DNA of 64,000 bases from the NCBI RefSeq assembly GCF_004208415.1, contig NZ_CP035758.1, positions 6,820,001-6,884,000 on the forward strand, given 5' to 3'. The notes below the pieces were generated by a model. That model saw nothing but the letters and a program-made list of their open reading frames with translations, was not told the DNA's origin and made no database searches. This stretch comes from Ktedonosporobacter rubrisoli (GTDB lineage Bacteria; Chloroflexota; Ktedonobacteria; Ktedonobacterales; Ktedonobacteraceae). How positions within the stretch are numbered: the first letter of the stretch is position 1; the number at the start of each line of letters is the position of its first letter. The position numbers were made by a program, and so were the translations under genes. Below, piece after piece: positions 54,015-62,229 of the stretch.

Positions 54015-54170
54015 TTAGTAGCGCATGGGCCGGGCTCTAAGGAGGAAGCCACGGCTGACGAGGTGGAGGCTGTTCGGATCAGTCAGCGGGGAGCCTCCAG
54101 GGTTGGATCACGCCCCTGAGAAGGGAGTACTCAAAACCGTCTGGTAACGGGCGGCACAAAATACTCTCAG
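54015..54170 (+). ncRNA. glmS ribozyme
   Basis: The leader of glmS matches the known GlcN6P-sensing self-cleaving ribozyme in order and structure. The cleavage-site element is A-GCGC, with G1 at 54021. CCG-GGCT and AGCC-a-CGG make P1. GACGAGG (54057-54063) is the conserved core strand. TGGAGGCT and AGCCTCCA (54064-54071, 54092-54099) make P2, with CAGCGGGG inside. AAGG then GGGAGTA and TACTCTC make P3, and TCAAAACC, GGTAACGGG and ACAAAA complete P4. GlcN6P made by GlmS would trigger cleavage and decay of the mRNA. Confidence 0.9.
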
Positions 54171-54177
54171 TGATGTA

Positions 54178-54206
54178 GTAGTGCTACGCCCATTTTTTAG
54201 CACTAC
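54178..54206 (+). promoter_or_regulatory. Hairpin between ribozyme and glmS
   Basis: GTAGTGCT and AGCACTAC form an 8-bp stem with TTTTTT in its loop, 31 bases before the glmS start. May shield the mRNA or act in regulation. Confidence 0.45.
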
Positions 54207-54236
54207 CTCACAGGCGAAGAAAGGATACCCGTCTAC

Positions 54237-56099
54237 ATGTGCGGTATCATTGGCTACGTCGGCCCGCAGGGGACCGATGTTACTTCTATATTGCTTGATG
54301 GCTTGAGCAAACTTGAGTATCGCGGCTACGATTCGGCAGGGATTGCTGTTCTCACCTCTACCGGAACACTTGAATTACACCGCCGCGCCGGCAAGATCGC
54401 TAATCTTGCTGCAACGGTTATAGATGCCTCACCTCCCACCTCCGGCACGCTAGGCATCGGGCATACGCGCTGGGCTACTCATGGTCGCCCCAGCGATGAT
54501 AATGCGCATCCTCATCCCGATTGCACTGGCCTTATCACTGTAGCCCACAACGGCATCATCGAGAACTATGCTGAGCTGCGCCATGAACTGGAGCAGTCCG
54601 GCCACATCTTCCGCTCAGAAACAGATACCGAAGTGCTCTCCCATCTGATCGAGCAAGCTTACACTGCTGAAGCTGAGCATGATCTCTCCACAGCAGTACG
54701 TCTAGCCCTGCAACAGGTTGTGGGCTCATATGCCATCGCCGTAGTAAGCAGCGAGCAGCCCGATTTACTGGTGGGTGCACGCTGCAATGGTCCGCTCATT
54801 GTAGGTATGGGCGAGCACGAGCAGTTCCTGGCTTCCGATATACCAGCAATTCTTAAACACACGCGACGCGTCATCATTCTTGACGATGGAGAGGTTGTGG
54901 CCTTACGCGCCGAGAGTGTGACAATTACCAGGCTCGACGGTACACCTGTGGAGCGCCGCCCGATTACTATTGAGTGGGACAGCGAGGCTGCTGAGAAGGG
55001 GGGCTATCCCCATTTTGTGCTCAAAGAGATCTACGAGCAGCCGCAGGCCCTTCGCCGAGCGCTGGCCGGCCGCATCCGCGAGGGCCGGCTCCATTTAAGC
55101 GAGCTGGAGAGCATACAGGGGCTGCTGGCCGGTATTCAGCGCATTGTTATCGTGGCATGCGGAACCTCCTATCATGCTGGCTTGCTGGCAAAATACGTCA
55201 TCGAGCAGTGGGCGCGCATCCCGGTTGAGGCGATTACTGCTGCCGAGTTTCGCTATTGCGATCCTATTGTGGGACCCGAGACCTTATGCATCGCGGTGAC
55301 CCAATCGGGCGAGACTGCCGATACGCTGGTGGGTATTCGCCAGGCACGCGAGCGCGGCGCCCCGGTAATTGCGATTACCAATGTTGTGGCCAGCGCCATT
55401 ACGCGCCTCTCTGACGCGGTTCTCTACCTGCAGGCCGGCCCAGAAATCGGGGTGGTAGCAACTAAGACCTTTGTGACCTCGGTAGCCGTTCTGTACTTGC
55501 TGGGGCTCTACCTGGGCCAGCAGCAGGGCCGCATCACCAGCGAACAGATGCGCGAGTTCGTGACTGCGCTAGAGCGCCTCCCTGAGCAAATTGAGCATAT
55601 TCTGACTCAGGCCTCTGGTCCCGAAGATCAGATCGCGCCCCTGGCAAAGCGTATGTCCCAGGTCAGCAGCATGATGTTTATCGGGCGTGGCGTTGGCTTT
55701 CCCACGGCCTTAGAGGGTGCCCTCAAGCTCAAAGAAATCTCGTATATTCATGCCGAGGGCTTTCCGGCCGGCGAGCTAAAACATGGCTCAATTGCCCTGC
55801 TTGATCCTGATACGCCACTCTTCGGCATCGCCACAGCCTCGCACGTCTATGAGAAAGTTGTAAGCAATATCCAGGAGGTACGAGCCCGCGACGCCCGTGT
55901 GATGGTAATCGCGACAGAAGGAGATGAGAAGATACGCCAGCATGCTCACGACGTGCTGTATGTACCCGCCACGCTTGAAGCCTTCAGTCCTTTGCTGGCG
56001 ATTATCCCGCTCCAATTGTTCGCCTATCACGCAGCGGTAGCGCGCGGCTGTAACGTTGACCAGCCCCGCAACCTTGCCAAATCCGTCACCGTGGAATAA
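54237..56099 (+). CDS. glmS: Glutamine-fructose-6-phosphate transaminase (isomerizing)
   Basis: A 620-residue enzyme making glucosamine-6-phosphate from fructose-6-phosphate and glutamine, the first step to UDP-GlcNAc and peptidoglycan. It starts MCGIIGYVG, so Cys2 becomes the N-terminal nucleophile after Met removal. The glutaminase half has GIGHTRWATHGRPSDDNAHPH and AVVGSYAIAVV. Two SIS domains follow: VIVACGTSYHAGL with SQSGETADTLVGI and VVATKTFVTSV, then MFIGRGVGFPTALEGALKLKEISYIHAEGFPAGELKHG (a longer pattern around residue 482). It ends NLAKSVTVE as in the family. Regulated by the upstream ribozyme. Confidence 0.97.
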   Translation: MCGIIGYVGPQGTDVTSILLDGLSKLEYRGYDSAGIAVLTSTGTLELHRRAGKIANLAATVIDASPPTSGTLGIGHTRWATHGRPSDDNAHPHPDCTGLITVAHNGIIENYAELRHELEQSGHIFRSETDTEVLSHLIEQAYTAEAEHDLSTAVRLALQQVVGSYAIAVVSSEQPDLLVGARCNGPLIVGMGEHEQFLASDIPAILKHTRRVIILDDGEVVALRAESVTITRLDGTPVERRPITIEWDSEAAEKGGYPHFVLKEIYEQPQALRRALAGRIREGRLHLSELESIQGLLAGIQRIVIVACGTSYHAGLLAKYVIEQWARIPVEAITAAEFRYCDPIVGPETLCIAVTQSGETADTLVGIRQARERGAPVIAITNVVASAITRLSDAVLYLQAGPEIGVVATKTFVTSVAVLYLLGLYLGQQQGRITSEQMREFVTALERLPEQIEHILTQASGPEDQIAPLAKRMSQVSSMMFIGRGVGFPTALEGALKLKEISYIHAEGFPAGELKHGSIALLDPDTPLFGIATASHVYEKVVSNIQEVRARDARVMVIATEGDEKIRQHAHDVLYVPATLEAFSPLLAIIPLQLFAYHAAVARGCNVDQPRNLAKSVTVE

Positions 56100-56160
56100 G
56101 TTCTACTGTAGAGAAGCCACTTTAAAAAAGCGGCCACACAACGAGGTGATAGGCCATACA

Positions 56161-56191
56161 GGTAGCTACTGTTCAATTCTCAGTAGCTACC
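56161..56191. terminator. Terminator after glmS
   Basis: GGTAGCTACTG and CAGTAGCTACC form a perfect 11-bp stem with a 9-base loop, followed by TTCTTC. It separates the converging glmS and unknown genes. Confidence 0.8.
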
Positions 56192-56214
56192 TTCTTCATT
56201 AGCCAGCGATAAAA

Positions 56215-56649
56215 TCAGGCCTCATGGCCTTCGAGATCACGCCCAGCGAGCCTTCTGAGCTCCTGCATGGCCCTGAATCTTGCTGCCCCAATTGTGGCAA
56301 GTTGCGCACGGGAAAAATTTCTTCCAATCTGCTCCAACTGCCAGCCTTTCGTTACATCCCAATAAAGAAATAGATAAAAGCCGTGCCATCCCGGATAGTG
56401 CCCGGCCTTACGCTTGTATGGACGTCGGGCAAAGAAAACTACGAAGATATGAGGAAGCGGCACAATAAGCCTGGTATCCAAACGAGAAAAATCCATCCCT
56501 CCCATATCTTCTCGGTCGTCTACGAGCAGGCCTTCCTTCTCAATCCAGGCCTTGAGTAAAATCTGGGCCTCAGGAGGAATATCCTCGCGGATAAGAGGTA
56601 CTTTTAGCAGTTCGTATTCTTCGTGGGCCAAATTAGATGGCTCTCTCAT
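56215..56649 (-). CDS. Unknown 144-residue protein
   Basis: A soluble protein with GGAGAG 8 bases before the ATG at 56649. The first half is acidic and helical (EEYELLKVPLIREDIPPEAQILLKAW). The middle has PLPHIFVVFFARRPYKRKAGHYPGWHGFYLFLYWD, aromatic-rich strands, and the end is a basic helix (AARFRAMQELRRLAG). No known family or catalytic motif comes to mind. It converges on glmS and stands alone. Its composition is like its neighbours, so it is probably a native lineage-specific gene. Confidence 0.7.
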   Translation of the reverse strand: MREPSNLAHEEYELLKVPLIREDIPPEAQILLKAWIEKEGLLVDDREDMGGMDFSRLDTRLIVPLPHIFVVFFARRPYKRKAGHYPGWHGFYLFLYWDVTKGWQLEQIGRNFSRAQLATIGAARFRAMQELRRLAGRDLEGHEA

Positions 56650-56817
56650 CTATTTCTCTCCTTCTTTCCACTTGCTTTCAAACAGGCCATAATCTTTCTT
56701 CTTTCTCCCCTTAAGCGCCTCTAAGCGCTACTTCCTGCCACCATGAAATCATAAATTGCACTACATGACTATAGCTCACTCTTCTGTAGTGTAGAACAAA
56801 TATATCATCAAGTACTA

Positions 56818-56863
56818 GATGAGTCAAGGGAATATCGAGTAATTAGCAATATTCACTCATCTC
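56818..56863. repeat. Two-tier hairpin in an otherwise empty gap
   Basis: AGATGAGT/ACTCATCT and inside it GAATAT/ATATTC form an interrupted stem (56818-56863). It lies in the 400-base gap 56650-57054, which has no gene. A further hairpin CCAG-CGAA/TTCG-CTGG is at 56897-56917. Confidence 0.4.
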
Positions 56864-57054
56864 TTGGCAAGCAAGTAGCAGTCACTTTTATGAGCGCCAG
56901 ACGAAATTTTCGCCTGGAACTGGTCACTGGCCAGGGCCATAAGAAGGCAGCAAGGTAAGCGAAGGGCAAGCTAGTAAATGGGCCAATGAATCTCCTGGCT
57001 CACGTCCCTAGCGCTCCTGGCTGTATTCCTGACCCATAGGGCTATAAGTACAGC

Positions 57055-58167
57055 CTACAAAAAGGTGATACGCAACTTTGGATCGGCAAAGGTACCACGT
57101 TTTCTCTTAGCAGTGGCCGCTACAATAATTTTGGCAGGGGAAGCTAATTCCATGCGCTTGAGCGCCTCCTTATACTTGCAGAATGGCGTATCAGCGATCA
57201 CAAAATGCTCAATCTCCTGTATGGTTACGCTCCTCCCCTTGAACTGACATGCTAGCAAGCGCTCTAATTCAGCATAGTTGGGAAGAGAGAAGAGATAAGG
57301 CTGATTAGGATTAGTGCAGTCCGAGAATTCGTAGGCCCCGGTAGGGTCAACCTTACACATGGCCTCCTTCATTCTTTGCATACCGCGCAAGTGTTTAGTG
57401 GCAAAGAAGAGGAAATAATCGGTTGCATTTCTCTTATTGCGCATGCCAAACGAGCGCACATAGTGCGCCTGCGCAAGGTTGAGCAACTGATTGCGGTAGA
57501 GATCATGGATTAGCTGCTTACGTTGGGCTGAGCTCATTGTTTCTGTAACAATATCCTTCCAGGCAGAGGTACCGAACAGCTCGGTGTACTGTTGCTCTTT
57601 TGTGCTGTAGCCAGCTTTGAGGAAACGGTTGATCTCCTCATACATAAAAGTGATCAAAACTTCGCACTGCGGATAGCTCAACAATTCCTGAATAATGCTG
57701 AACGGCGTATATGAGTAGCCGAACGGGTCGATAAAGGCAAAGGTAGGGGCTAGCGTTAAGCGCCTATCCTTCAAACTTGTTAGAATGTCGTTCACGACAT
57801 CTTTGAAGGTTCCCTGATACACCTGGTAAGCCGCTCGGGGAGGGAATAGTTGCATGCGTTTGCGATCCTCTATCAAGCGATGCAGATGTGCACAGCGCTT
57901 AGGGTTTTCCTCAATAAAGAGAAAGAGGACTTCTTTCTGCCGAATCTGGGCATAGGAATGATTGAGAAATGCATCAAGCATAATCAAGGGAGAACCGATC
58001 TCACCACCCTCATATTCGCCAGGGCCAGCAAAGCCATCAATAAGGATCACGCGCTCATTGCTCTTTGTCATGATCGGCAACCATGCTTGCAGATAGCGAC
58101 CCAGAATCTCATGCTTGGCAACTGTGTGGGGATCAAGGGGCCAGGTAACAGACTGAGGTGTAGACAC
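57055..58167 (-). CDS. tcmP: Three-Cys-motif partner protein TcmP
   Basis: A 370-residue protein that starts at GTG 58167 with GGAGGA upstream. The family marks are RVILIDGFAGPGEYEGGEIGSPL (residues 39-61), like a methyltransferase glycine loop, and FIDPFGYSYTPF (145-156). The C-terminal third is a helical-winged segment (YKEALKRME, LASPAKIIVAATAKRKRG). TcmP genes typically neighbour genes for proteins with a CxxxCxxC-type cluster; here that is the radical SAM gene 204 bases upstream on the same strand. The biochemical role is unknown. Not phage-flanked here. Confidence 0.88.
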   Translation of the reverse strand: MSTPQSVTWPLDPHTVAKHEILGRYLQAWLPIMTKSNERVILIDGFAGPGEYEGGEIGSPLIMLDAFLNHSYAQIRQKEVLFLFIEENPKRCAHLHRLIEDRKRMQLFPPRAAYQVYQGTFKDVVNDILTSLKDRRLTLAPTFAFIDPFGYSYTPFSIIQELLSYPQCEVLITFMYEEINRFLKAGYSTKEQQYTELFGTSAWKDIVTETMSSAQRKQLIHDLYRNQLLNLAQAHYVRSFGMRNKRNATDYFLFFATKHLRGMQRMKEAMCKVDPTGAYEFSDCTNPNQPYLFSLPNYAELERLLACQFKGRSVTIQEIEHFVIADTPFCKYKEALKRMELASPAKIIVAATAKRKRGTFADPKLRITFL

Positions 58168-58371
58168 TACACTTCCTCCAGCTTCTTCTCTAGAACCAAC
58201 TTCAATACAGCTATCTAAGCAGGGGAAAAAACTCTTATTACACTAGTTAGACGATAAGCATGGAGAAAATTACAACAACAATATGCAAGTAGTGAGCATC
58301 TACCCGTAATTTTACTTTGTTATTCTCATTAATGCAAGATGTATTTCTACCAGGATAGCAGTATTTACATT

Positions 58372-59859
58372 TTATTCTTCTCTTACAGGCAAGGGTAATT
58401 CTCGTTTGCGCACACGCTCGCGATCACGATAGCTTATGTGGCAGGCACAAGGCATACTCTCAATGTCTCCAGCTTTGAGGAACATAAAGGCTTCTGCGGG
58501 ATCGGCCTTACAAGGAGTTGTTTTCACCTGCGGCATCCCATACTGTACAAGCAAGGAATTAATCCAACGATATAATTGCTGCTGGCGCTCTGCCGAAGGG
58601 CGATACTTATGGGCCTTTACTTCCGCTTCCATTTCTGCCAGCAGAGGTGTAACAATTTCAGGCGGGAAAGAAGCTTTCAGTATCCCCGGCATCTGACGCG
58701 AGAAGCGCAAGATATCAATGGTAATTCGCTTTAAACGCTGGCCAAGAATATCTGACATCATCTGGAAGAGCTCATGATAATGCTTTTCATAGCCCTCAAT
58801 TGGAATGATGGGGCCTAATCGAATCGTGTGATCCATCAAACCATGATCTATCGCCCAGGCTAGCCCTTTAAGCCTGGCTTCGGCGGAGGCGCCACCAGGC
58901 TCAAAGACGGCAGAAATAGCAGGAGCATTCAAACTAATGGCAAAGAGTGCAAGTTTTCCCTCAAGTTCAAGATAGGGCTCATAGACTCCCTTAGTGAGAA
59001 AATACGCCACAATGCCGCGCTCCGTAGAAAGGTCAAGGATAGTTTGTACAAGAGAGCCATTTCCCTTTCTATCGACAAACCAGGGGTCCTCCTCTACCGG
59101 TCCACCCAACTCAGCCCAATTTACTACACTGCCTCGCGGCAATCTTTCCAACTCGGGTACGCAGTCCTCAAGGTTGAGCATCGTAGCTTTTATCCCCATC
59201 CCTTGAAGTCCTCTCAAGTAGCAAAAGCTGCACTCAGCCGGACATACTCCCTGGGCATAGTTCCCGCGCAGAAAGCCGCGAATCGGCGTAGCTTCGCGCT
59301 CCTCTTCATGGGAGCGGGTGCCGGCAATCCAGACCGTCTTGCCTTTCTGATAAGCGACAACAGGCGTCCAGGCCCCACACGTCGTACCAGCCCCACCGGT
59401 AAACGGTGCAATAAACTGAGGCTTTCCGCCTCCTCCTCGCCTGCTTAACAAAAAGATGCGCTCTTTACGCTCTTGCATGGAAACATCAGGCCAGTGTTTT
59501 TGATGCAATTGTAGTGCATTGGTGGCCGTCTCATTGCGTCCATTTTCAGGACGAATCTCAATCTCGGCTGCCAGATGCCGCAAACCTGGCAACCCTTGCT
59601 CGGCCTGCTGCTTCTCAGCATCCGTATGTACCGTAATAAGTACCAAAGGACGCTTATGCGGAGCAATAAGGAAGCGATTCTCCAAGAATCGTTTGACGCG
59701 CTCTCCAGGATGCTCCGCAAGCACAGCCGCGTCTATCGCTATAACATCGATTTCTGCTAACCTCTCCAACATTAGAGGAGGCTGCTTTTTCGACGAGGAT
59801 ACTGGAGATCTCCCTACATCCTGCTCTGTAAACTCATAGCCGCTCTGTATTGTAGACAT
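58372..59859 (-). CDS. Radical SAM protein, spore-photoproduct-lyase-like
   Basis: A 495-residue radical SAM enzyme with GGGGGAG upstream. The cluster motif is CPAECSFCYLRGLQG with Cys206, Cys210 and Cys213 (CxxxCxxC), as in SplB-type proteins. The barrel continues with NWAELGGPVEEDPWFVDRKG, VAYFLTKGVYEPYLELEG, LALFAISLNAPAISAVFEPG and RLGPIIPIEGYEKHYHELF. A 190-residue N-terminal extension precedes it, containing VIAIDAAVLAEHPGERVKRFL and RRGGGGKPQFIAPFTGG. The C-terminus has a further CACH motif. It may repair or modify nucleic acid with its neighbour TcmP. Confidence 0.82.
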   Translation of the reverse strand: MSTIQSGYEFTEQDVGRSPVSSSKKQPPLMLERLAEIDVIAIDAAVLAEHPGERVKRFLENRFLIAPHKRPLVLITVHTDAEKQQAEQGLPGLRHLAAEIEIRPENGRNETATNALQLHQKHWPDVSMQERKERIFLLSRRGGGGKPQFIAPFTGGAGTTCGAWTPVVAYQKGKTVWIAGTRSHEEEREATPIRGFLRGNYAQGVCPAECSFCYLRGLQGMGIKATMLNLEDCVPELERLPRGSVVNWAELGGPVEEDPWFVDRKGNGSLVQTILDLSTERGIVAYFLTKGVYEPYLELEGKLALFAISLNAPAISAVFEPGGASAEARLKGLAWAIDHGLMDHTIRLGPIIPIEGYEKHYHELFQMMSDILGQRLKRITIDILRFSRQMPGILKASFPPEIVTPLLAEMEAEVKAHKYRPSAERQQQLYRWINSLLVQYGMPQVKTTPCKADPAEAFMFLKAGDIESMPCACHISYRDRERVRKRELPLPVREE

Positions 59860-60111
59860 GCTGCTCCCCCTTTACTAAAAAATCCCAACGCCACAATATC
59901 GAACAAATTTTCCATAGTATCAAGTATAATCCATAGCTGAAAAGAAGTCGATATTTCCGCAAGAAAAGTTATTTCATGAGATGAAACGTATAGTCCATAA
60001 AATTTGTCTTCCTCTAGCCAGGTCTTCCCGCCGTAATCCTGGCCCATCTCAACTTCTCTTATCAAAAGGCAGATGTAAGCATACATTTACCTCCCTCAAC
60101 CTGTCTTGCGC

Positions 60112-62208
60112 TCATTCGTAGCGGAAAGGCTCATTACATAGCCAATCGGTCTTTTCTGCGGGTTCGGCTGCTCTTTGTGGCGCAGCTTTGACGACCTGCA
60201 AAGCTTCTTGATAGCAGTTTAGCCGTTCGAGTATCTCGGCCTTTAGCAGAAAGGCCTCGCGATCTGCCGGGTCAAAAAGAATGGCATGTTCACAAACAGT
60301 AAGCGCCTCCTCATAGCGTTTGAGCCTGTATAAGCCTTTCATTTTAGTCTGCAGATCCTCTTTCTGTAATGCGTAGAGTGCGCTCAGCTTGTGGTCAAGC
60401 TGGATGGCCCGCTCATAGGCCAGGCGAGCTTCAGTATAGCGTTCAAGAGCGAAGAGCATCCTACCTGACTCTATATGCGCCTTGGCGTTTTCAGGCTCGA
60501 AGCAGAGCACATCTTTATAGGCTGCCAACGCCTGCTCATACTGTCGCTTACGACCCGGCACTTCTCCTTTATGCAAGAGTTCAGCGACACAATCTTGATA
60601 GAACTGGGCATTTGTAGAATCAAGGTAGGTTGCCTGTTTAAGCGCCTTGCTTGCTTCCCGATAGTGTGCAAGCTCATAGAGCGTCTTCCCGTAGCTAGCA
60701 TACGCTTTGGCGCTGGTAGGGTAGAAGGCTACAGCCTGCTCATAAGCCTGGCAGGCCTCCTCAATACGTCCCAGCTCATAGAGCTTTTTCCCGGCATTCA
60801 AGAGTACATCCCTCTGCGCTTCATAGGTCTGTAGCACGCTTGCATCAAGCTCAATACCGCGTTTATACGCCTGATGCGCCTCTTGAAACCGACCCAGCTG
60901 GCAAAGGACCTCGCCCCTTCTTACATAGATGTGCGGATCGGCAGGAGCAAAGGCCAGCGCATGCTCAAAGGCTGTAATGGCTTCCTGATAACAGCCCCGT
61001 TGGTAGAGCTCCTCACCCTGCCTTAACAGCTCATTCGCCGGATTTAACGTGGCGGCATAATCAGGATCAAAGGCTAGAGCCTGCCCATAGGCAAGGCTAC
61101 ACTCTGCATATTGTCCGGATAGGTAGAGCCTGTGTACTCGTTCGCTTAGCTCTTTTCCGCAATCCTTATACTCCTGAGTATAGGCAGGATCAAGCTGTAT
61201 GGCTCGCTGAAAGGCCTTTCTGGCCAGTGCATAATGCTGCTCATGAAAGAGGCTTCTGCCCTGATACACATAAACCTGGGCGCATTCAGGGCTAAACTGA
61301 GACGCCTGTCTGGCCGCTATCAGCGTCTCCCTATACTTTTGTCGTTCGTAGGAATCCTTAATTCCGGTCAGAAGCTCATCCTGGCGTTGCGCATAAGTAT
61401 CGCTATACGTTGGGTCTAGCCGTTGCGCACTTCGATAGGCGCTGCCCGCCTGTTCATACTTCCCAGATTGATAACAGACCTCTCCACGATAGGCATAGGC
61501 CTGGGCATTGTCAGCATTGAAGAGCAGCACACTATCTAGAGTAGCCAGCGCGCGCTCGTAATATTGGCTCTCAAGATATTTTTTTCCTTTATCGAGAAGA
61601 GTTTGCTGAAATTGCAGATACATGGGGGTATGGCTGGCATCAAGCTGGAGAAGTTTCCTCCATCCAAGCCCGGCCTCCGCAAAGCGACCGCATTCATAGA
61701 GCAGCGTCGCCCGGCAGATATGAGCCTGAACATTGCTACTATCGAAAAAGAGTGCATTCTCATACATCAAATCTGCTTTTCGATAGTACTTGTGGCTCCA
61801 TAAAGCCCTGGCTTTATCCAGCAACATCTGTGAGAGCTGCGCATAAGCGTCCAGGCAGGCAGGAGCAAGCTCAATAGCTTTACGGTACGCCTCCCCGGAC
61901 TCCCTATACTTTCTCAATGTATAAAGCGCATAACCAAGATCGCAATAAATCTTAGCCTTGCCAGGCTTCAGTTCAAGGGCACAGCGAAAGGAATTTACAG
62001 CTTCCCAACAGCGCCCCAGGGCTACAAGTGAAAGCCCTTTACCATGATGGGCTCTGGAGAATGTTGCATCCAGCAGAAGAGCTTGCTCACAGGCAAAGAG
62101 AGACTGCGTATAAAGCTTTTTCTCAAAGCACGTTATACCTTCTTTGAGCCATTGCTCTTTAGTTTTCTTCAATTTGGAACCATCAACATTGTTGCGCTTC
62201 ATGGCCAC
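60112..62208 (-). CDS. TPR protein with regular 75-residue composite repeats
   Basis: A 698-residue soluble protein. Residues 1-128 are ordinary TPRs. From 129 a 75-residue unit (LLxxGKxLYExxxYExA...AYxxxGxxLxxxxxYxEAxxAYxRAIxLDPxxxxxYxxxxxE) repeats at 129, 204, 279, 394, 469 and 544. One copy at 354-393 is shortened to 40 residues, and a half unit closes the row. Each unit contains two TPRs joined by a longer helix. Such rods bind proteins or peptides. It starts 21 bases after the zinc-finger-like gene and shares its transcript. GTG 62208 or ATG 62202 may be the start. Confidence 0.85.
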   Translation of the reverse strand: MAMKRNNVDGSKLKKTKEQWLKEGITCFEKKLYTQSLFACEQALLLDATFSRAHHGKGLSLVALGRCWEAVNSFRCALELKPGKAKIYCDLGYALYTLRKYRESGEAYRKAIELAPACLDAYAQLSQMLLDKARALWSHKYYRKADLMYENALFFDSSNVQAHICRATLLYECGRFAEAGLGWRKLLQLDASHTPMYLQFQQTLLDKGKKYLESQYYERALATLDSVLLFNADNAQAYAYRGEVCYQSGKYEQAGSAYRSAQRLDPTYSDTYAQRQDELLTGIKDSYERQKYRETLIAARQASQFSPECAQVYVYQGRSLFHEQHYALARKAFQRAIQLDPAYTQEYKDCGKELSERVHRLYLSGQYAECSLAYGQALAFDPDYAATLNPANELLRQGEELYQRGCYQEAITAFEHALAFAPADPHIYVRRGEVLCQLGRFQEAHQAYKRGIELDASVLQTYEAQRDVLLNAGKKLYELGRIEEACQAYEQAVAFYPTSAKAYASYGKTLYELAHYREASKALKQATYLDSTNAQFYQDCVAELLHKGEVPGRKRQYEQALAAYKDVLCFEPENAKAHIESGRMLFALERYTEARLAYERAIQLDHKLSALYALQKEDLQTKMKGLYRLKRYEEALTVCEHAILFDPADREAFLLKAEILERLNCYQEALQVVKAAPQRAAEPAEKTDWLCNEPFRYE

Positions 62209-62229
62209 ATCATTCCATGTTTCAGAAGT

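Noticed and set aside
59814..60086. 90-codon frame overlapping the radical SAM start
   Set aside because: Overlaps the radical SAM N-terminus and its ribosome site; no family.
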